A stretch of DNA of 64,000 nucleotides from Humulus lupulus (taxonomy: Eukaryota > Streptophyta > Magnoliopsida > Rosales > Cannabaceae), in assembly GCF_963169125.1 (NCBI RefSeq), contig NC_084795.1, positions 93,616,911 through 93,680,910 on the forward strand, given 5' to 3'. The notes under the pieces were generated by a model. That model did no database searches and was not told the origin of the DNA. It worked only from the letters and a program-made list of their open reading frames with translations. The position numbers and the translations under genes are program-made. Of the stretch, positions 1 through 12,257 are shown piece by piece; position 1 is the first letter of the stretch, and every line of letters begins with the position of its first letter.

Positions 1-59
1 TTTTTTAAGTAAAAATATTTATGATATTCTATAGACTATAAAATTTCTTTAATAGGTAT
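1..59. other. AT-rich flank of Tat-1
   Basis: AT-rich sequence with no recognisable gene. The last five bases (55-59, GGTAT) resemble the five after the right LTR (13282-13286, TGTAT). Four of five agree, as expected for a decayed target-site duplication. Confidence 0.5.
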
Positions 60-809
60 TGTATGCCCTAAATATCCACGGATTATTAACGAGATGGGAA
101 ATGGCATAATTCTATCAACCACGTGGAGGCCACCTACCCGGAGCTGCTGTTACAATTCTCTACCTCTTTAGCTCGAGACAGCCAAAGTTTTAGTGAGATT
201 ACTAAGGAATCGGATCAGCAACGTGGACACCACGAGCTGAGACTACATCAAGCTCGGGGTATGAGCTTGGGTTGACACCTCCGACCCTTTATAAAGTCAA
301 CCACGCAATGTAAACGTGCATATATCAGACATCACGTGTCTACTCCATTCCTGAATTCTCAGACACAGCATAAACGTGCGTGTTCAGGCACCCCACGACT
401 GGTTTGGGCCATGCGGCCCATTATCCCCCTTACCTATTGATTAGACCACACTTCATTGTCAGGTTTTAGGAATTAATCATGAATGTCACAAAAGCGACAT
501 GGTGGGTAAGAAGGTCACGGGATGACCTCCTTTGCCAACACCCAGGTGCCCTCTCCCTATAAACATGGAGACCCTGGGAGTTGCAAATGGTTGGCTTCGA
601 ATTTGTAAAGAAATAACCTGTAAGGAATATCAGAGATATATCAATAATATTGGCTGGTGGACTAGAAGGATTTTAACCTTTGAACCACCTAAAAAAGTAT
701 TCGAGTCATAATCTTCCTTTGAGATCATTCATCTATTACAGTTCATCACTTAGCACTAATCCCTCTCCTTATTTATATAATTATCTGTTGCCGAAGAACC
801 GCGTCAACA
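60..809 (+). repeat. Tat-1 5' LTR
   Basis: 750 bp, starts TG and ends CA, and aligns along its whole length with 12529-13281. A TATA-like box (TATAAA, 558-563) lies in CCCTATAAACATGG, which is also found in the right copy (13029-13034). Differences cluster in the first 230 bp, where I count about 16; elsewhere the copies are nearly the same. Confidence 0.92.
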
Positions 810-810
810 G

Positions 811-830
811 TTTGGTGCTTTCATTGAGAG
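811..830 (+). promoter_or_regulatory. Tat-1 primer-binding site
   Basis: TTTGGTGCTTTCATTGAGAG follows the LTR end by one base. The same string, with one change, follows the Tat-2 LTR (15178-15198), and its complement abuts the gag-only element LTR at 25082-25101. This fixes it as the minus-strand primer site shared by these families. I do not assign the tRNA. Confidence 0.75.
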
Positions 831-863
831 CTGTTAGATTGGTGCTATCGCAAATACCCAACC

Positions 864-1830
864 ATGGTAGTCACTCGCTCAAGACATGGTAACGAGGCGG
901 ACCAAAGTGATGGTCAGGAGGCCCACCATGCTGCAATATCCGATGATTAGAACCCTGAGGTTCAGCAGGGGCCGGGTAAGCAACCAATGGGCCAAGACGA
1001 CACTGGAAGTTCGGCTCCCCGGCCACCCAATCCGAACCCGGATTTCTACACGACGGTAGAAATGGAAAATGCACAGTTGAGGAGTCAGCTGGCGAAAGCA
1101 AACCAGCAGATTCAAGAGGTTTTGGCCCGATTACCCCCTCTTACAACTGACGCTAACGTTGAAAAGAGGCATGGTGAGACTCATAAGTCCCGTCAGGGTA
1201 ATCGGTCCAGGCCCAGTCGGTCGGTCAGACCCCCAACATCAAATTCTACTCCCACGTCGCACCACCGGGAAACCACATTTGAGGAACTTCCTAGGGCCAA
1301 GCAGCTATTCAGCCGATCGGTCCGGACCTTAACTCCTAGCTCACTTCCGCCCTCGAGTGCACCCAGAAGGGCTCGAGGAAGATCACGAAGGAGATCCGGG
1401 GAGGGCTCGCGACGACAGCCCGCCCCGGCCAGCTGTCCTGCACCCCGCTCAAACCGCCGAGCACATGATGCAGAGGATGGTAGAGCGGAGCAGCCGCGAC
1501 CTAGCTTGATCCTTCCTAACAGGACTAGGATTGCATCCCCGGTCAGGCATCTTCCTTCACCAATATGATACCCATCTCCTCCCCGGTCAGTCCGAGACAT
1601 TTCGGCTCACGGGAGCAGCAGGAGAAATCCTCCTTTTGCTGGACCTTCCCATCATAGCCAGGCGCCCAGGGAAGTCCCGAATCCTCACCCCCAGCGGCGG
1701 GCTCCGAGTTTTTCAAATGGAAGTTACTGGAATGGGAGTCGTCGAAGTGACATCTCCAGCGGAGACCTGCGCCATCGCTTGAGCTCGGCGCAGAGCCCTC
1801 AGGCCGCCCTGAGGGGTGATATCACCCAAT
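864..1830 (+). pseudogene. gag: Tat-1 gag N-terminal region (broken)
   Basis: The ATG at 864 opens a frame with an in-frame TAG at 948-950. It continues through a Pro/Arg/Ser-rich stretch with a short helical segment (MENAQLRSQLAKANQQIQEV, about 1062-1121) to a stop at 1566-1568. Beyond that the reading shifts and carries stops. Tat-2 has a matching N-terminal region (ELENRRLREQLAEA near 15480), which supports a real gag leader rather than a chance ORF. The gag core lies downstream, beyond an unrelated AT-rich insertion. The start is the first ATG after the primer site and has a similar context in Tat-2 (15250). Confidence 0.65.
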
Positions 1831-1832
1831 AA

Positions 1833-3236
1833 TTCCTATGCGGTCGCAGTAGTAATCGGGCTATGTCATATCCAAATAGAGGTAAAATACAAGTAAAAAG
1901 GAAGATTAGTAAATTAGAAATAATAAACTTTGAAATGATGTAACTTTGAAAAAGAATATAAACATTAAATAACCAAAATCGAGGAATTAGAATCAGAAAG
2001 AAAATATGGAAGGCATAAGTTTCATTCATGCAAACATATATATATATTTTAATAAAATTGATTCATTATACTCAACTATAATTCTACACCATTAATTATA
2101 GTTGGAAAATATATATAATAAAGCTCACCTTAAATTATGTTCTTTAATTAAATTATACTAACTTCTAATTTTAAAAACCTATCATATTATATACTTTAGA
2201 GCGAAAAAATACCAATGGCAGAATGCAGTAAAAAACATATAATATAAAAAATATCCTAAATTAAATTAAAAACCTAAATTACATAAGAAGAGCATGACTA
2301 GACTTATGTAAGATAATAATAAATTTAGAATAAAAATTAGAAGAAAATAAATTTAATTGTAACAAATATATAAAAATGAAGAACAAAATAAAGAATCAAT
2401 ATATTAAAAATATAATGTTAAACATGAACTCCACTCTAGCCTTTCCACAAGAGAATTTAGCCTAAAACAGGCATTGTTTTCACTCACAAAAATGTAAAAG
2501 AAAAATAGGAAAAATAACTATTTTTCTCTCCAACAATACTCTCTACTCTCCTTCCCCAATCTGATATTTTTTTACTTCATTTGGTTCTCTATTTATAGTG
2601 TAAATAGGACTAAAAAACTTGTAGAACCGTGCACAAAATAGTGGGAAAAATGGCTGCAAAATAGGTGCAAAGTGGGAAGTGGCTGCTGGTGGAGTGGGGG
2701 ACAAGGGCCATGTGGCGCATTGTGGTTGGCTGCGTCAGACGTGGCAGGCGGAATGGTGGCAGCTGTCGGGCGCGTGGGGAGTGTGTGAGGTGGCTTTGGC
2801 AGGCTGTCAGACCGTGGTGTCAGAACGTGGCAGGCGCGTCAGGTGGCAGCTCGGCTCGGCTCGACTGGCGTTAGGCTGCTGGTGGGACGCGTGTCGTATG
2901 CTGGAGGAACGGCTTGGCTCGGCTGGCGTCAGGCTGGCCGAATGGTGGGCTGCCAAGTGGCAGCGTGGGGGAGCAGCCATTGCTTGGGTTTGGGCTCCAT
3001 TTTGGGCCTAGTTTTGGGCCATTTCATATTCAAAAATTCCATTTTCTTCAATTTTAATTATTTCTTTCTCCTTTCTTTTTCTTTGTGTCAAAAATATATT
3101 TTATTTCCTGAAAATTAAACACAAATTAAATTAAAATTAATATTTTCAAATATAAAATATATGACAATAAATCCATGAAAATATTAATTAAAACTTAATT
3201 AATTTTACACTTTAAGACTAATAACAATAACCCGCC
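1833..3236. other. 1.4-kb unidentified insertion in Tat-1 gag
   Basis: Tat-2 gag lacks this segment at the matching place. It starts as very AT-rich DNA. It has a TATA-like signal (CTATTTATAGTG, about 2590-2602), then a sharply GC-rich part (2690-3000) with imperfect repeats of GGCTCGGCT..CTGGCGT.AGGCTG (about 2852 and 2908), and ends AT-rich. The TATA box followed by a GC-rich leader-like part recalls an LTR. I could not fix TG/CA ends or a target duplication, so boundaries are approximate. Short ORFs across 2665-3118 have no recognisable domain. Confidence 0.45.
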
Positions 3237-3247
3237 TAACGCGTACC

Positions 3248-4570
3248 ATGGAACCGGAGCTTGTTGAACAGCCCCAGAACAACCAAGGAAGTCAGGACCA
3301 AACCCTTGAGCGTCTGGCTCAGATGGAGGAGCTGATGAGGAAGCTCTTGTCAGAAAAAGAAAAAGACGAGTACGACTCAGGGGACGAACTCGAGCTCTTC
3401 ACCCCCAGCATAGCAGCTACGGTGTATCCACCTGGTTTCCGTATGCCTTACTTGTCCAAGTTCAACGGAGATGGGGACCCGTCATATCATCTGGGTATGT
3501 TCAACACCTTGATGATGGCCCACAACATCGGTCCTGAGCTGAGATGTTTAATATTTCCTTCCACCTTGACTGGGCCGGCCAGGCAATGGTTCAAACAGAG
3601 TAAAAAGCAGTCCATCAGCTTGTGGAAAACCTTTTCTGCCGACTTTAAGAGGGCATTCCAAGCTTCTCAGGCTACCCGCGTCAAGGCCAATACCCTAGCG
3701 AATGTAAGACAGCAGCCCGACAAGCCTCTGAAAGCTTACCTGAGCAGATTCGCAAACGTCGCTGCTCGAGCCAGGGACGCAGACGACAGCTCCAAGCTCA
3801 TGGTCTTGAGGACTGGGATCCTCGTCGGAGGTGGACTTTGGTAAGAGATACAGAGAAAGGGAGTCACCACCGTAAATGAATTCCTAAATAGGGCCCAGGG
3901 ATGGATAAATCTGGAGGAGGCGCGAGCATCGGCCGCGGGAACCAGCCAGGCCCCTGAACAGCCCGCTGGAGTGGGAACGGATGTCGTGACAGCGACACAA
4001 ACCGTTACACAGAATAACCAGTTTGGTGGAGGTAAGAGAAAAGGGAGCAGTGAGGGCGGCCAGCACGACCCAAAGAAGAACAAGTCCGTAAAAAAATTTA
4101 AGCCGGTTTACGCGACTTATACCGATCTCACACACACTAGGGAGAACATTTTTCTAGCAAACTTTGCTCGCCTCCCCTAGAAGAAGCCGGAACCATTGAA
4201 GCACCAGAAGGGTAAGCGAGACCCTTCCAAGTTTTTTCGGTTCCACAACGACATTGGCCACAACATCAATGATTGTAGGCACCTGATGGATGAGATTGAG
4301 ACTCTCATCAGAGTCAGACCCTTGGCTCAATATGCGCGGAATAGAGTTCCCGTCGGCCATCCAGCTCCGGAAGTTCCGATAAGTCAGCTCGGGTTTTGGA
4401 TAGATCAGGACGTCCCTCCTCCTGTGATAGGAGGAGAGATCTCCACGATCTCCGGTGGCCCCCATCTGGCTGGCACGAGCAGAGGTGCCCAGAAGAGATG
4501 CGTCAACGAACTAAAGGCTCATAATGGAGTGGAGTTTGTCCCTGAGCAGCATCTACCCAAATAGCAATGA
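3248..4570 (+). pseudogene. gag: Tat-1 gag core (capsid-like, retrotransposon gag domain)
   Basis: One reading frame runs through this region with in-frame stops at 3842-3844, 4178-4180, 4562-4564 and 4568-4570. The Retrotrans_gag-type core is visible (MFNTLMMAHN, then GPARQWFKQ and LKAYLSRFANVA). It is followed by the Tat-type C-terminal segment FFRFHNDIGHNINDCRHL with its Cys/His residues, and the I.GGPH-type stretch that precedes protease in this lineage. Gag would assemble the virus-like particle in the cytoplasm. It is in the same frame as the downstream pol, so gag-pol was probably one polyprotein. It resembles 16423-17504 and the reverse-strand gag at 23368-24761. Confidence 0.82.
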
Positions 4571-7500
4571 TTGGAGAGGCAACCAATCATATTCACTGAG
4601 GAAGATGCCAGCCACGTCCAGTTCCCTCATAACGACCCTCTGGTCGTAGCCATCCAGCTCGCTAACCGGAGAGTTAGGAGAGTACTGGTCGATAATGGGA
4701 GCTCGGTAAACCTACTATTCCGGTCTACGCTGGAAAAGATGGGTTTATCTGTCACCGAGCTGAAAGCCACCTCCATGATGCTATACAGACTCTCTGGAGA
4801 AGGGTCGGCGGCAAAAGGAACAATCGAGCTGGTGATCACCTTGGGAGAAAGACCCCTGACAGTCTCGAAACTCCTCGAGTTTGTGGTCATCGATTGTCCC
4901 GCCGCATACAATGCAATTTTGGGCCGACCTACATTGATAGCGTTTGAAGCCATAACCTCCATCCGCCACCTCGCGCTAAAATTCCCCTCTTCCTTGGAGA
5001 TATGCACGATCCGAGGTGATCAGCTTGCTGCCAGGGAATGCTACAACATTTCTCTGAAGGGAAAATTAAAACCCGGGCAGTTAACGATGACCGTCCAGGG
5101 CGGGAATGAGGAATCTCAGGAGCTTGTGCGCAGTCCTGAGATTGAAAAATCTCAGAGTTCCAAAGGGGAGAATATCATCTTAAATAATGACATCGACCCG
5201 AGAATAGGCGAGGATAGATCCGAGCTCCAGGCCATCGAGGAGCTCGAGGAGGTAAACATCGATCCACAAAATCCCTCGAGGGTGGTGAAGCTCGGGAAAA
5301 ACCTATGTAGCGAAAGGAAGGCGGAGCTGATTAAGTTTCTGCAGGAGAATCTAGAAGTGTTCACCTGGTCTCATGAAGACATGGTAGGGATCAGTCCGAG
5401 CGTCATCATGCACACCCTTCACTTGGATAAAAGCGTGCCTGCGAAATCCCAAAAACAAAGGCGCCTAGGAACAACCCGAGCTGAGGCCCTAGAAGAGGAA
5501 GTAGCCCGGCTCTTAAAGTGCGGCTTTATCCGTGAGGCAAAGTTCCCGATCTGGGTCGCCAATCCTGTGTTGGTCCCAAAGCCCAACGGGAAATGGCGGA
5601 CCTTCATCGACTTCTCCGATCTGAACAAAGCCTTTCCCAAAGATTGCTTCCCCTTACTAAGGATCGACCAATTGGTAGACGCCACGGCGGGGCACGAGCT
5701 CATGTCCTTTATGGATGCATACTCGGGCTATAATCAGATTTCCATGAATCCAGCAGACCAGGAACACACTAGCTTCATGACCCCAACTAACGTTTATTGT
5801 TACAGGGTCATGCCCTTCGGGTTGAAGAACGCCGGAGCTACATACCAGAGGTTGGTAAATAGGATGTTTGCCAACCAGATCAGGAAGAACATGGAAGTGT
5901 ATGTTGATGACATGCTGGTCAAGTCGAAAACTTCCAATAACCATGTTTCCGATCTGGAGGAATGCTTTAAGATATTGAGAGAATATGGCATGAGGCTTAA
6001 CCCCTAAAAATGTACTTTCGGGGTCGCGTCAGGAAAATTCCTGGGTTTCATTGTCAATACCAAGGGAATAGAAGCAAACCTCGATAAGATCAGGTCGCTA
6101 CTTGAGATGCCCTCACCTCGGTCGCGAAAGGACGTTCAAAGTCTGATAGGAAGGGTGGCAGCCCTTAACCGGTTTATTTCTAAATCTACCGACAAGTGTC
6201 TGCCATTCTACAACCTGCTCCGGGGGAATAAGAAATTCGAGTGGACCGAGGAATGCGAACGTGCCTTCCTCGACCTGAAATCACATTTAGCCGAGCCGCC
6301 CGTATTATCCAAACCAACGGTAGGAGAGCCTCTTTTCCTTTACCTAGCTATCACGGAAGATGCAGCTAGCACCGTCTTAGTCCGAGAAGAGGACTGATCT
6401 CAAAAGCCAGTCTATTACATCAGCAAGAGGCTTCTCGGAGCTGAATCCTGGTATCCGTTGATGGAGAAGATGTCTTTCTGTCTCATTACGGCCTCCCGAA
6501 AGCTCAAGCCATATATCCAGTCCCACTCAATACACATCATAACCGATCAGCCTTTAAGGCAGGTTTTGCAAAAACCTGAAGCATCGGGACGTCTGTTGAG
6601 GTGGGCTATTGAACTCAGCCAATTTGAGATTTTGTACATACTGCGAACTGCAATAAAAAGCCAGGCCCTGGCTGATTTTGTGGCAGAGTGCATAGGATTC
6701 CGAGAAGATCCTGTAGAAGAGTCAGCCCAGGCCTCATGGAAGGTCTTCGTAGATAGCTCGTCTAACGAGAACGGCTCTGGGGTTGGAATCATATTGATAT
6801 CCCCGAAAGGACATCGATTCCACTCGGCGTTGCGATTCGGGTTCAAAGCGTCCAACAACGAGGCTGAGTACGAAGCTTTTTTGGTTGGGCTAAGGGTGGC
6901 CCAGGAGCTGAAGGCCAGCTCTGTCCAGTGTTACAGCGATTCCCAGCTCGTGGTAAACCAAGTGTTAGGGGAATACCAAGCACGGGGAACCAAGATGGCT
7001 GCTTACCTGGCTAAGGAAAAGATGAACTATCTGCATTCAAGCGCGGATCAATCGAGCAGATACCTCGGGAACAAAATGCCAATGCGGATGCCCTGGAAAA
7101 GCTCGTTACCTCTGGGGAGATGGAGACTTTGGGGTTAGTGCCGGTAGAGTTCTTGGAAAAACCAAGCATAGAGGAAGTCAGGGCAAAGGTCGAGATGATC
7201 GATGCCAGACCAACCTGGGTGACCCCAATCCTCGAATATCTCACAGCAAGAAAGTTACCCGAAGAGCGAAGTGACGCAAGGCGGGTACTTTACCAAGCTC
7301 CAAGGAATATGGTGATAGATGAGATATTATACTGGCGTGGACACTCTTTACCGCTCCTACGATGTGTTCTGCCAGGCGAGGCAAAGACCATTTTGCAGGA
7401 GGTTTACGGGAGTTTCTGCGGAGATCACACTCGGGGACAAAGCCTGGCCCTGAAGATATTAAGGCAAGGATATTACTGGCCCACTCTGTCAAAGGACTCG

Positions 7501-8451
7501 GTCTCCTACATCAAAAAATGTGACAAGTGCCAGTGATTTGTTGCAGTTGCCCGAACTCCCCCGGCCAAGCTAAAGATGATCTTGTCCCCGTGGCCATTCG
7601 CGATTTGGGGGATTGACTTGGTTGGTGCCCTCCCTACTGGAAAGGGAGGAGTTCGTTACGCGGTGGTGGCTATCGACTACTCCACCAAGTGGGCAGAAGT
7701 AGAGCCCCTGGCAACGATCACTTCAAAAAGAGTCCTCGACTTCGTGGTCAAGAGCATTATCTGTCGATGAGGGCTGCCAAAGAAGATCGTGTCCGATAAT
7801 GGAACGCAGTTCGAAAGCGACCTCTTCACCGAATTCTGTGAGAGGCACGGCATTGTTAAAAGCTTCTCCTCCGTGGCCTAACCCCAGGCCAATGGGCGGG
7901 TTGAGGTTGTCAATAAGATGTTAAAGGTAAGCCTTAAGAAAATACTGGATGAAGCCAAGGGAGTCTGGCCAGAATAGCTCCCCCAGGTGCTATGGGCTTA
8001 CCGGACCTCACATCGAATGCCGACGGGTCATACTCCTTTCTCCCTAGCTTTCGGGAGTGAGGCAGTCCTTCTTGTCGAAGTAAAGGTAGCCTTGCATAGA
8101 GTCCAGGTGTTTGACCAAGACCGGAATGACGAATTGCTCTGCGCATCCCTCGACCTGATTGACAAAAAATGAGAAGATTCACAGCTGCAACTCGCACATT
8201 ATCAACAAAAGGTCACTCGTTATTTCAATTCAAAGGTCAGGAAACACGTCTTTAGCATTGGCGACCTAGTACTCAGAAGAGTCTTCCTAGCCCATAAAGA
8301 TCCCAAGGATGGAGTGTTGGGACCAAACTGGGAAGGGCCTTACCAAATAACCGAGGTCGTGAAAGAAGGAACCTACAAGCTAGCTCGGCTTAATGGAGAA
8401 GCAGTCCCACAGACTTGGAACGCTATCCACTTGAAGAAATATTATCAATAA
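4571..8451 (+). pseudogene. pol: Tat-1 pol: protease, RT, RNase H, second RNase H, integrase
   Basis: Order seen: protease (VLVDNGSSVNLLF near 4690; DNGSS replaces the usual D-S/T-G); RT with FMDAYSGYNQI and YVDD (5900-5911); RNase H after 6107; a second RNase H-like domain (KVFVDSSSNENGSG near 6740, NNEAEYEAF, YSDSQLVVNQ); integrase zinc finger (DHTRGQS to CDKCQ, ending 7533); integrase core (WGIDLVGALP, IVSDNGTQFES, a mutated VA*PQANGRVE block); C-terminus ending at TAA 8449-8451. The frame holds from 4571 to about 7050, with stops at 6005 and 6398. It then shifts by one and has stops at 7534, 7768, about 7879, 7975 and 8170. The encoded enzymes would copy and integrate the element; this copy cannot make them intact. 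Confidence 0.9.
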
Positions 8452-8590
8452 TATCTTTGTAAGGCTTAATTGGAAAGGCCATCTTTTGTGTATTAAGTAA
8501 TAACAACTAATCTTTCACATTATTTTGTATGTTTGTGGGTGTAAACTCAAGTAACCATGAAAGACCCTTTCGTGATTACTTGGGGGCATA
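8452..8590 (+). other. spacer after Tat-1 integrase
   Basis: Short AT-rich non-coding stretch between the pol stop and the tandem array. No gene is seen. Confidence 0.6.
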
Positions 8591-9185
8591 TATCCTGGAT
8601 ATAACCAGGTTCTAAAACTTAGAAGTTAGTTCAAATTGATTGATCGATGTTTTTCTTAAAAAGCATGAGATATCGATAAAGAATTGACGCGAACTAAGTT
8701 TTTAAATTAATATCCTGGATATAACCAGGTCCTAAAACTTAGAAGTTAGTTCAAATTGATTGATCGATGTTTTTCTTAAAAAGCACGAGATATCGATAAA
8801 GAATTGACACGAACTAAGTTTTCAAATTAATATCCTGGATACCAACCAGGTCCTAAAACTTAGAAGTTAGTTCAAATTGATTGATCAATGTTTTTCTTAA
8901 AAAGCACGAGATATCGATAAAGAATTGACGCGAACTAAGTTTTCAAATTAATATCCTGGATACCAACCAGGTCCTAAAACTTAGAAGTTAGTTCAAATTG
9001 ATTGATCGATGTTTTTCTTAAAAAGCACAAGATATCGATAAAGAACTGACGTGAACTAAGTTTTCAAATTAATATCCTAGATACAACCAGGCCCTAAAAC
9101 TTAGAAGTTGGTTAAAATTGATTTAACAGATGTTTTTTCCTAAAAATCATAAGATATCAATCACAACACCAACAGAAACTAAGTT
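8591..9185 (+). repeat. 120-bp tandem array in Tat-1
   Basis: Units begin TATCCTGGATA at 8591, 8711, 8831, 8952 and 9073 (periods 120, 120, 121, 121). Each holds AAAACTTAGAAGTTAGTTCA and GAGATATCGATAAAGAA. The first four are near-identical and the fifth is diverged and tails off. The array lies between integrase and the antisense gene. Tandem arrays in untranslated parts are known in Tat elements. Confidence 0.92.
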
Positions 9186-9345
9186 ATCACCAAATGCATT
9201 GAAAAGAAGTAACCATAAGGTCGAGGCAAAAATATGTAAATAAATTGAAATAAAGTTGGGGATACCAAATTGTTTCGAGGATAAAAACCTCGTGATGAAA
9301 AATTACAAAAAAAAAAGTAGATGATAAAAGGAAAGGAGAAAAATC
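9186..9345. other. spacer 3' of the antisense gene
   Basis: AT-rich; no ORF. It would hold the 3' UTR and polyadenylation site of the antisense transcript. No clear signal was pinned down. Confidence 0.4.
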
Positions 9346-12050
9346 CTAAGCCCCGCCAGGCCGCTCTGATGAAGTCACCCCCTCGCCATCCTGCTCGGTG
9401 GCAGTGGAAGTCTCCCCGGTCTCGAAGGGCGCCTCTTGTTGAAGGCGAGCTTTAAACTTCTCCAAAAAGGACCCCCACACGTCCGGCCCCAAGAAGGAAA
9501 AGTCACCATCTTGGTTGAAGGCCCAGCAGTGGTACAGCATGGCCTCCATGGAGGAGCTAGAAACTGCCCTCTTTTCCACCCGAGCAACCTTGGCATCTTC
9601 GAGCTCGACCTTTGCGCATCTAGGGCGACCCTGGTGGCCTCAGCCTCCTGCAGCTTGGTACGAGATGCCTCTAGCTCGGTCTTCGCGGCAACTGAAGCGG
9701 CCTGCACGATCCTCTCATTTTCTCGAGCAGTTGCCAGGGCCGCCTTGGCATCCCGCTCCTGTTGTTGAGCGGACGCAAGGGCGACCTGAGTAGCCTGGTG
9801 CTCGCCCCTGATCTCCTCGATCCTGGCCCTGTACCGAGATATGTTCCGGTGGAGGGCCAAAGCCGCCTGCAAGACCAAAAGATAATAAGGCAAGTGCCTT
9901 AGGAAAAACAAACAAACAGGAAGAATCAATGGCAAAGCCAACTTACCGTGAGGGTCATCCCCAATGAAGACTCCATCATGTTCTCGGGGCTCCTTGTTTC
10001 AATCTCTCGCAAATCCCTCGGGGTGGCGTTGTAGCAGTGGTCCACCATGTAGGTCGCAGTTTCGTAGACCGTACCCCTAAAGGCCTCGGGGACTTTCTCC
10101 AAGGCCTGAGGGTTGACCGGGACGCGCACACCGGGGGTCGGAGCTGACAAGGTCCCAGTGAGCACCTCCTGTTCCCGAGTAGGGACAGGAGGTCGCAGGG
10201 GAGGTGGAGCCATCTTCTCCACTACAGGAGGGGGTGGAGACACTCTCTCTATGGCAGCAGGGCCTTGGTTTTTCCCCTTGGCAGGAGACTGGGAAGAAGT
10301 CCCAGTGGTCTTCTTGGCCAGCCGGAGCCTCTTCACCAAAGGCTCGGAGGACCCGGAGGAGGGGTTTCCTCCATGGAACATAGATCGCAAAACGTTGTCC
10401 CCGGGCTGCGACATCTCCTCGTCTAAAACGAAGACAGCAAAGCATTAATATGCATATAAAAATATTTATGTGCAAAACAAAAAAAGAAAGCAGAGCTTAA
10501 GTATGTATTGAAAAAGATCCTACCCTTCGAGCTAGAGGAGGATTCTATTGTCACAGCCTCCGGCCCCGGAGCTTCTACGGGGGAGTCTAAGATAATAACT
10601 TCACGGGTGAGAGGAGGCTCTGGCTCTGGATCCACCTCAGGACTGGACTCCTCTACATACTGCATAAGACCCGGAGCTACTACGCCCTCTAGGAGGGAGG
10701 GCCACGATCTAAGATTGGTCCCGTACTCCTCAAAGAAGGCTGACCTAAAGGTCAGGGTATTATCTACTACTACGGTACCCCTAGGGCGGCTCATGTCATG
10801 ACACAGCACGAGCTGATCAACACATTGGAGTAGGGTGATGTCACGATCTGGGTCATTTTGGTGGCGGTGAACGGGTTGGCTGGGGTTAAACCTAGCAAGC
10901 TGTAGGTCTGCAGTGGCCCTGTCTAAGTCCCTAAATAAGTAAGGGTTACCTTGGACGGAGGGGCCGGCTGCTGCCTCGGACTGGGTCCTCTCCGCATTGA
11001 CTTCCTGGGTGACCTCCAAAGCCCGCTTCTGGCGCACGAGGGGCACCTCATCCTCCTTGTCCTCGTCCTCACCCGCGGCCTCCTCCTCGGGGATAGGCGC
11101 CATCTCGCGAGCAGCGGGGATGGTCCGCAGTCTCCTCAAGGCCAGAGTCTGGCCAGGGGAAATTAACTTACACGCCAGAATCGTCTCATCAAACACGAGC
11201 TGGTGGTAATCTTTTTCACTTGGGGGGAGCCCCGCCAAGGTTTCGTACTGACCCCCAAGGGTCACTGACTTAGCCGTTCTCGCGAAAATAGCTGCATGAT
11301 AGTTTTAAGTCAACAATGAATGGAAAAAGACTAATCAGCGGCAAGCTAGCGAGCTAAAGTTAGAAGGGACTTACGAGGACTGTTGAAATAGTGGTATTCG
11401 TAGTTGCGAAACCCCTTTGACATGAAGAATTGATCCTTGAAGTCATTGAGGTGGCTGGGCAGCTCGATGATCGCAACCGAATTGTGAAAACAGGTCAGGT
11501 AGTAGAACCCGTCACCTCGCCCCCGCTGTTCCGGGCTGGCTTTGAGGCAGAAGAAGTAAAGTATGTTTGCAAGCGTGGGGACCTCCCATTCCTGCTTCAG
11601 GAACAAATACTTCAACCCCACTAACAGATGGTAGGAGTTAGGGGGGAGCTGGAAGGGGGCCAGTTTCACGTAATTTAAGAAATCCGCGAAATACTGGTCC
11701 AGGGGAAGAAAGGCCCCAGCCTTGAGATGTTCATCACTCCAAGCCACGTACTCCTCGTCGAGCGGGGCGCAGCTCCGCTCCCCCTACAGGGGAGGTCAGG
11801 CGTCCAGGGCGCCCTTCCCAATCTCTATATTGTGGGAAAGCATTATCTTGTTAACTTTCCCCTGGGTGGTGACCTTCGAGGTAATCCTCTCGGCCTCGAA
11901 AAAGGCATCAGGCCCCACCTCGACCTCCTTCTCCATGGTGGGACCAAAGTTGGGGATCGGGGAGTCTGTTGCCACCTCTTTCCCTTTCCTGGCTTGCTGG
12001 GAAGACAAGCTGCCAGCACTCTTCTTGGATGTGCTCTTCTTGGGTGCCAT
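9346..12050 (-). pseudogene. Tat antisense gene, four exons, gypsy-type transposase_28-like domain
   Basis: Reverse-strand gene starting MAPKKSTSKK (ATG 12050-12048). Exons: 12050-11375, 11291-10524, 10422-9947, 9866-9346. Introns of 83, 101 and 80 bp have donors GTAAGTCC, GTAGGATC, GTAAGTTG and acceptors ATGCAG, TTTTAG, TTGCAG. Codon phase is kept across all three junctions. Exon 1 carries the segment SDEHLKAGAFLPLDQYFADF that I recognise as the putative gypsy-type transposon domain (PF04195) of plant antisense ORFs. Exons 2-3 are acidic and Pro-rich; exon 4 is coiled-coil (Ala/Glu/Arg heptads). Damage: stops at 11796 and 11784, and a one-base shift near 9615 before the tail ending PGGA at 9349. 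Function is unknown. Confidence 0.8.
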
Positions 12051-12257
12051 CTGGTCGCCTAACAAACAAAGAAGAAAGTTTAGAAAAGGTGACCTAAGCA
12101 TAAGAAGAATCTAGCGCGAAGGGTTTCCTTTACACGGGCTGAGGTAATCTCAGCCCGCAGCGAGCGAGACCACGCGGTTCTATGAACACGACTGAGAAGA
12201 AAGAAGATGAGAAAATTTTCAAATAAAAGGGTGGCTCAGGCGAAGGGTGGCCAGCCT

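Noticed and set aside
2665..3118. ORFs rich in Trp/Arg/Gly in the GC-rich block
   Set aside because: Overlapping frames are all open because of composition; no domain, and they lie within an insertion.
1833..3236. Helitron or TIR transposon as explanation of the gag insertion
   Set aside because: No terminal inverted repeats, no CTRR hairpin end and no clear target duplication found by eye.
9436..12114. Plus-strand ORFs opposite the antisense gene
   Set aside because: The reverse strand has recognisable coiled coil, domain and spliced frames; plus-strand ORFs are shadows.
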